Below are positions 59,479-64,000 of a DNA stretch of 64,000 bases, in pieces. A program made the position numbers and the translations under genes. The notes below the pieces were generated by a model. It had not been told where the DNA came from, searched no databases, and saw only the letters and a list, made by a program, of their open reading frames with translations. Positions within the stretch are counted from its first letter, which is position 1; the number at the start of each line of letters is the position of its first letter. Source of the DNA: an uncultured Verrucomicrobiota bacterium (GTDB lineage: Bacteria > Verrucomicrobiota > Verrucomicrobiia > Verrucomicrobiales > Verrucomicrobiaceae); the NCBI GenBank assembly GCA_903838675.1, contig CAILZI010000056.1, positions 1 to 64,000 on the forward strand, written 5' to 3'.

Positions 59479-60036
59479 ATGATTCCTCGACAAAAATGCA
59501 CGTATTGCGGGATAATCGCGGATTTTAAGGATGACTTCTGCACCTCATGCTGGAGTCATCGCACCAAGGGCAAAGTTTTGACTGATGAGCAGATCGCCAC
59601 CTGCAAAGTGCAGTTGGCTGCTGTGAATGCAAAAAAACGCTGGCAGACTGAACTGGAGGTATGGCAGAACCGGCTGCTGGCTCCGGCTATCCTGATGGTC
59701 CTCTGGAGTCTTTATGGAGTTTTTACGCTGCTGCCCTTCTATATGAAATTCGGTGCTGGCCAGCTTGAACTCGCGACCAGCGTGTTTTGCTCGGCAAGTT
59801 TTGCAATCGGCGGCTATTTAGTTGGTGGCGCCAGGGCCCTCAAGATCGCCTGCGTGCTGCTGATCCTCGCCAGCCTTGCTGCCACGTTTCACATTGGAGA
59901 CTATTTGCTCGATGTGATGCATGGTGAGGCAAAATTTGGTAAGGGGTTTGTGTATAGCAGCATTCGTGTGGTGTTCTGTGGCACGATTTTGATCTCGTCC
60001 GTCAAGATTCTGCGCCTCGATCATCCTGCTGACTGA
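59479..60036 (+). CDS. Zinc-ribbon membrane protein of unknown function
   Basis: A 185-residue protein. The N-terminus has a zinc ribbon with CTYCGIIADFKDDFCTSC (two CxxC pairs, about residues 7-24), followed by a basic helix and about four membrane helices (LAPAILMVLWSLYGVFTLLP and ALKIACVLLILASLAATFHI among them). The ATG at 59479 starts directly before the ribbon; an in-frame upstream ATG (59428) adds an unlikely leader. No family is recognised. It is encoded divergently from the yjcH-actP pair. Confidence 0.7.
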   Translation: MIPRQKCTYCGIIADFKDDFCTSCWSHRTKGKVLTDEQIATCKVQLAAVNAKKRWQTELEVWQNRLLAPAILMVLWSLYGVFTLLPFYMKFGAGQLELATSVFCSASFAIGGYLVGGARALKIACVLLILASLAATFHIGDYLLDVMHGEAKFGKGFVYSSIRVVFCGTILISSVKILRLDHPAD

Positions 60037-60149
60037 CTTTTGTATAGCCTGAGTCAGAGCGAATGGCTGCTTCAAAAACAGCACGCAGACACGGTTTACG
60101 CGGCTTGCTCCTTGAGCAGTCTATGTCCCTGCGCCACTGGTGCTTCCCA

Positions 60150-61913
60150 ATGGAAGCCTGGATTGTCATCGCACTGCTTGTCGTAGCCGTCATCGCCTTT
60201 GCCACGGAGAAAATCTCCGTGGATATCGTCACCCTGTCGATGCTGTGCGTGCTGGTCATGTGCGGCATTTTGAAGGCAGATCGCGCCTTTGCCGGATTTG
60301 GGGATCGTGTGATCATCCTGCTTGCGGCGATTTTTGTCATTGGTGCCGCACTGCGTGAGACCGGCGTGCTGGACATGATGGGCGGCGTGCTGGCACAGAC
60401 CTTCGGCACCAAACCAAAGCGGCTCATGGGCTTCATGATGGCCGTGGTGGGCGGTGTGTCCGCCTTCATGAACAACACCACGGTGACGGCGGTTTTTGTC
60501 GGGCCGGTGATGGGCTTGTCACGCAAGCTGCGGATCCCGCCCTCTCGCCTGCTCATGCCACTGGCTTTTGCCTCTCTGATGGGCGGCACCTGCACATTGA
60601 TCGGAACCTCCACAAACGTCGCTGTGAGTGGTGCTATCACCAAACTTGGTTTGGAACCACTGCGCATGTTTGAATTCACCGGCATCGGCATTGTCCTCAC
60701 CCTGACTGGCATTCTTTACATGGTCTTCATCGGCACCCGTTTGGTGCCCGAACGCGACAAGGCTGCCGCCGTCGCCGGTGACGCCATGCGTGATTACCTC
60801 GCCGAGGTCATGGTGTTGCCCGGATCACCGCTCATCGGCCAGGCCGCCTTCGATTCGGATTTCTCCGCGATGGACTTCCAAGTCATGAAGATCCGCAGGG
60901 CAGACCATCCTCTCGATGCCGGACCCAATCTTCGTTTTGAAGAAGGGGATGTGGTGCTGGTCGCGGGCAAGGTGGAAAACCTGATCCGTGTGAAGAAGAT
61001 CGAGGGGCTCGACATCCTCGAAGATGTCACTCTGCGCAGCTCTGGCGTGGATATGCGCGATGCGCAGATCGCCGAAGTCGTCCTCACCCCACGCTCCGGC
61101 TTTGTGGGCCGGTCCTTGCGCGACAACAACTTTCGTCAGCGCACCGGGCTCTCCGTTCTTGCCCTGATGCGTGGTGATCGCACCTTGATGCACCACATGG
61201 CCGATGAAAAACTGCGCGCAGGTGATGTGCTGCTGCTCCAGGGGCCGGGTGATCGCTTCCGTGTCTTCGAAGAAGGCAATGACATGATCGTCATCACGCA
61301 GCATCAGTTCAGTGCGGAGGCGCGTCGGCGCGGTCTCATGCTGCTGGTTGCCTTTGTCATCGCCGTCATCCTCAGCAGCTTTGACTGGGTGCCTGACACC
61401 GTCGCGTTCGTCCTGGTGGCCATCATGGCGGTCCTGACGCGTTGCATCAAACTGGAGAATGCCTACACCAACATCGACTGGCGGCTGCTGATTCTGATCG
61501 GTGGGATGATGGCTTTTGGCGAAGCGATGAAAGTCTCCGGTGCCTCGAGCATGATTGCCAATTTCATCACCGGCTGGCTGCAGCCCTGGGGAGTCTTTGC
61601 AGTCTTCACCGGCTTCTGTCTGCTGACGATCCTGCTGACGCAGCCGATGTCGAATGCTGCTGCTGCACTGGTGGTGCTGCCGGTTGCGTTGCAGGCCGCT
61701 GCTAACATGGGGGCCAATCAACGCGCCTTTGCCATCGGCGTCATGCTTAGCGCCTCCGCATCCATGCTCACGCCATTTGAGCCGAGCTGCATCCTGGTCT
61801 ATGGCCCCGGCAAATACCGCTTCGCGGACTTCATCAAGGTCGGAGGTGGTCTGACTCTTGTGATGCTGATTGTCATCCTGGCCATGGTGCCGGTGTTCTG
61901 GCCGCTGAAGTAG
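60150..61913 (+). CDS. SLC13/DASS-type carrier with two RCK-C domains
   Basis: A 587-residue transporter of the anion:sodium symporter (CitT/SAC1-like) group. N-terminal helices contain FGDRVIILLAAIFVIGAALR and the SNT-type motif GGVSAFMNNTTVTAVFVGPV. A second copy near the end is LLTILLTQPMSNAAAALVVL. Between them (about 200-370) lie two RCK_C (TrkA-C) regulatory domains (VMVLPGSPLIGQAAFDSDFS; VVLTPRSGFVGRSLRDNNFR, with FEEGDVVLVAG and RAGDVLLLQGPGDRF). Such proteins carry sulfate, dicarboxylates or other anions. An ATG at 60123 or 60063 would add a leader; 60150 starts at the first helix. Confidence 0.88.
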   Translation: MEAWIVIALLVVAVIAFATEKISVDIVTLSMLCVLVMCGILKADRAFAGFGDRVIILLAAIFVIGAALRETGVLDMMGGVLAQTFGTKPKRLMGFMMAVVGGVSAFMNNTTVTAVFVGPVMGLSRKLRIPPSRLLMPLAFASLMGGTCTLIGTSTNVAVSGAITKLGLEPLRMFEFTGIGIVLTLTGILYMVFIGTRLVPERDKAAAVAGDAMRDYLAEVMVLPGSPLIGQAAFDSDFSAMDFQVMKIRRADHPLDAGPNLRFEEGDVVLVAGKVENLIRVKKIEGLDILEDVTLRSSGVDMRDAQIAEVVLTPRSGFVGRSLRDNNFRQRTGLSVLALMRGDRTLMHHMADEKLRAGDVLLLQGPGDRFRVFEEGNDMIVITQHQFSAEARRRGLMLLVAFVIAVILSSFDWVPDTVAFVLVAIMAVLTRCIKLENAYTNIDWRLLILIGGMMAFGEAMKVSGASSMIANFITGWLQPWGVFAVFTGFCLLTILLTQPMSNAAAALVVLPVALQAAANMGANQRAFAIGVMLSASASMLTPFEPSCILVYGPGKYRFADFIKVGGGLTLVMLIVILAMVPVFWPLK

Positions 61914-61942
61914 TGGACTGACAATTGCGTGATCCGCACCTC

Positions 61943-62389
61943 TTAATGCGGTAGACGAATCTTTGCATGATCGATTCCCGTGCCTGTGAGATCGTTGCTG
62001 ATGTAATCAAGATAAATGACGAATGGCTGAGCTGAATCAATGTCTGCCTGTGCAGGACAGAATGGCTTTGTTGTATCAACCGGCACTCCTTCAAATTCCA
62101 GATAATCTTCTCTGCCTATTTCGATGTGGGAAGGTTTGCCTCGGGGAATAAAATGCAGAGGCAGATAGTTCGAATCCACATTGCGCCACGGGATGCGTGA
62201 CACATAAACATCGTAATGCCTGATCCAATGATCCGCGGGAACAAGCGAATCAACCGGCACTGGAACAAGAACGACGTTCAGATCCTCTGTCGGCCGCTTA
62301 ATAAGCCGAAAAGAGCCAGCCCAGTATGAAACAGCGAGGAGAGCTGCAAATGCTCCAACAATGAGGAACTACTTTAAGGTGATTCGCAT
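61943..62389 (-). pseudogene. Small membrane-anchored protein gene with an in-frame TAG at codon 7
   Basis: A frame on the minus strand starting at ATG 62389, eight bases after the aldehyde dehydrogenase stop, reads MRITLK, then TAG (62371-62369). It continues FLIVGAFAALLAVSYWAGSF, a clear membrane segment, followed by RLIKRPTEDLN and a soluble domain (HWIRHYDVYVSRIPWRNVDS, IEIGREDYLEFEGV). The continuous protein without the stop would be 148 residues. After the stop, the first usual start codon is a GTG at 62260, which would remove the membrane segment. Either the gene is inactivated, the TAG is read through, or a non-standard start is used. No family is recognised. Confidence 0.55.
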
Positions 62390-62396
62390 TGGAGTA

Positions 62397-63833
62397 TCAA
62401 GACCCGCCAGGCCCAAGACCTGTCTTCTGCTTCAGCACGATTTTTTCGATGGCCTTCATTTTCGAATAGGGTGGATGCGGCAGGGGCACCAGGGACGCGA
62501 TCACCCCCCCTTGATGTACCACAGCGCGTTCATGAGAAAACGTGCGGAAGCTGTGATGACCATGATAGCTGCCCTGGCCGCTCTGGCCTGCACCACCAAA
62601 AGGCAGATGGGAGTTTACGATATGCAGCAAGGTGTTGTTGATGACCGTGCCGCCGGCACTGGTCTCATGCAGCATGCGTTGAGTAAAAACATCGTCATGA
62701 CCAAAGGCATACAGTGCGAGCGGTTTGCCGCCTGACTGAATGAAAGAGAGCACTTCATCCAGTGAATCATAGGCTAGCACCGGAAGCACGGGGCCAAAAA
62801 TTTCTTCCTGCATGATGCTCATGTCCGTGGTCACACCGCTCAATACCGTGGGTGCCACATAGCGGGTGGCCTCATCCGTTTCACCACCGATGACAGCCTG
62901 GGCACCTTCTGCGATGGAGGTATCAAGCAACCGCTTCATGCGCTGCCAGCCACGCGCATCCACCACTCGTGCAAAGTCAGGGGAGGCCTGGCGCAGCAGC
63001 GGTGTGTCGCCATAAAACTCACGAATGAGTCCGCTGATTTTTGACAAGAATTCAGCGCACAAAGCACGTGGCACCCAGACATGATCAGGACATATGCAAG
63101 TCTGCCCGGCATTGAGAAATTTGCCAAACGCGATCGCAAGAGCTGCCTTGGGAATGTCGCAATTCGCATCCAACACCGCCGGGGATTTGCCACCAAGTTC
63201 CAGTGTGACGCTTGCCAGATGCTGCGCAGCTTTGGCCATGATCTTTTTGCCGACCGCAGGGCTGCCGGTAAAGAACACATGATCGAAAGGACGGTCCATC
63301 AACGCTTCCGCTGCTGGCACGCCACCGGTGAATGCGGCAACTTCATTTGAAGAGAAGGTTTCGTTGATGAGTTGTGTCAGCACCGCTTCTGTGTGCGGCG
63401 TCCGCTCCGAAGCAGACATCATCACCACATTGCCCGCAGCGATGGCACCCACGAGCGGAAGCAGGAACAGATGCACAGGATAATTCCATGGAGCGAGGAT
63501 GAGCACCTGGCCTTTGGCTTCATAGCGCACTTCGCTGCGTGATCCCAGCGTGAAGAGATGAGTACCCGCGCGTTTAGGTCTCATCCAGCGTTTCAATCGT
63601 GCAATGACGAACGCGATCTCATCCGTCACCGGAGCAATTTCTGACATGGCAACCTCCGCCTGGCATTTGCCGAAGTCATTTTGCATCGCTGCCACAATCT
63701 CATCCCGCCGTGCATGCAAAGCAGCCCTGAGCAGCTTGAGCTTGGCAATGCGTTGCTCCGCTGTGCTCTGCGCGATGTGCCAGCGATTTTTGCGCTGAGC
63801 ATCAAAAACTTCCTGGATGTGAGAAGGGCCCAT
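62397..63833 (-). CDS. NAD(P)-dependent aldehyde dehydrogenase
   Basis: A 478-residue enzyme oxidising aldehydes to acids. It has the ALDH pattern: ILAPWNYPVHLFLLPLVGAI (cofactor-binding entry), FFTGSPAVGKKIMAKAAQ, catalytic Glu212 in LELGGKSPAV, nucleophile Cys246 in NAGQTCICPDHVW, and EEIFGPVLPVLAY. The C-terminal NNTLLHIVNSHLPFGGAGQS and the short ending resemble the class 3/fatty-aldehyde type (YwdH/AlkH group). Substrate is not known. It is followed at eight bases by the interrupted small gene and is divergent to nothing in the window, with bases 63834-64000 empty. Confidence 0.93.
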   Translation of the reverse strand: MGPSHIQEVFDAQRKNRWHIAQSTAEQRIAKLKLLRAALHARRDEIVAAMQNDFGKCQAEVAMSEIAPVTDEIAFVIARLKRWMRPKRAGTHLFTLGSRSEVRYEAKGQVLILAPWNYPVHLFLLPLVGAIAAGNVVMMSASERTPHTEAVLTQLINETFSSNEVAAFTGGVPAAEALMDRPFDHVFFTGSPAVGKKIMAKAAQHLASVTLELGGKSPAVLDANCDIPKAALAIAFGKFLNAGQTCICPDHVWVPRALCAEFLSKISGLIREFYGDTPLLRQASPDFARVVDARGWQRMKRLLDTSIAEGAQAVIGGETDEATRYVAPTVLSGVTTDMSIMQEEIFGPVLPVLAYDSLDEVLSFIQSGGKPLALYAFGHDDVFTQRMLHETSAGGTVINNTLLHIVNSHLPFGGAGQSGQGSYHGHHSFRTFSHERAVVHQGGVIASLVPLPHPPYSKMKAIEKIVLKQKTGLGPGGS

Positions 63834-64000
63834 AAGGATTGAAAACTCATCATCGGCTGAGTTGTTCCCAGCTCTTATGATTGGGGTTAGCTAGGTTGTT
63901 AAATTACTCATATCCGTAAGTACTGCGAACAAGCCCAACAAGTGGGTTCCCCTTTGGAAATACAGGGGTTCCACGGTCAGATGAGCTGTGAATGGATCCG

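Noticed and set aside
63834..64000. Possible start of another gene or promoter at the window end
   Set aside because: No open frame, hairpin or convincing promoter pair could be supported in the 167 bases available.

Overview
The window is a GC-rich bacterial chromosome segment. It probably comes from a Verrucomicrobiota member close to Prosthecobacter/Verrucomicrobium. This is an inference from gene content: a PTPDL-motif exported protein, a DUF1501 Tat protein, an alternative complex III (ACIII) plus caa3-type oxidase cluster, kinase-TPR fusions, and planctomycete/verrucomicrobial-style attC-like sites. No rRNA, tRNA or CRISPR array was seen.

Layout. 1-3.2 kb: the conserved rpmH-rnpA-yidD-yidC-khpB cluster, which normally lies beside dnaA/oriC. 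3.3-12.8 kb: a repeat-rich exported protein, rplS with a clear terminator, nadC, an ECF sigma/anti-sigma/target triad, infA with an N-terminal extension, a DEDDy exonuclease, a DUF1501 protein and a 58-residue LuxR-type HTH protein. 13-22.4 kb: glmS, an FAD oxidoreductase and an MnmM-like methyltransferase (together a possible split MnmC pathway), SelO, two carriers and an NlpC/P60 hydrolase. 22.4-23.7 kb: a small accessory island of two orphan genes separated by a well-formed attC-like site. It is bounded by identical core heptamers and abuts a truncated RAYT/IS200-type transposase. 23.7-29.6 kb: a divergent DapA-family/SGNH pair and a 1086-residue kinase-TPR protein.

29.7-48.3 kb, all on the minus strand, is the main feature: 17 tightly spaced genes (largest gap 36 nt). 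They encode ACIII (ActABCDEF), a small membrane protein, a CcoN-like and a CcoO-like subunit, a membrane cytochrome c, a cupredoxin and an aa3 oxidase (CoxA, C, D, two tiny membrane proteins, CoxB). A perfect-stem terminator ends the run, with heme A synthase just beyond. A TTGCAA-17-TATTCT promoter and a TGTGA-N6-TCACA operator precede actA. Quinol electrons would pass from ACIII through cytochromes and/or cupredoxin to CuA of CoxB and then to CoxA. The most striking observation is that the CcoN-like subunit aligns without gaps to CcoN through the catalytic helices, but has lost the helix VII His pair and the helix X His-x-His. It therefore cannot form a normal CuB/heme b3 centre and has probably been repurposed. 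CoxC also carries an insertion of about 260 residues.

48.4-64 kb: two tandem bilobed aspartic-protease lipoproteins, a five-gene peptide ABC transporter, an acetate symporter pair, a zinc-ribbon membrane protein, an SLC13/RCK carrier, and an aldehyde dehydrogenase followed by a small gene with an in-frame TAG at codon 7. Bases 63834-64000 hold nothing I can identify.
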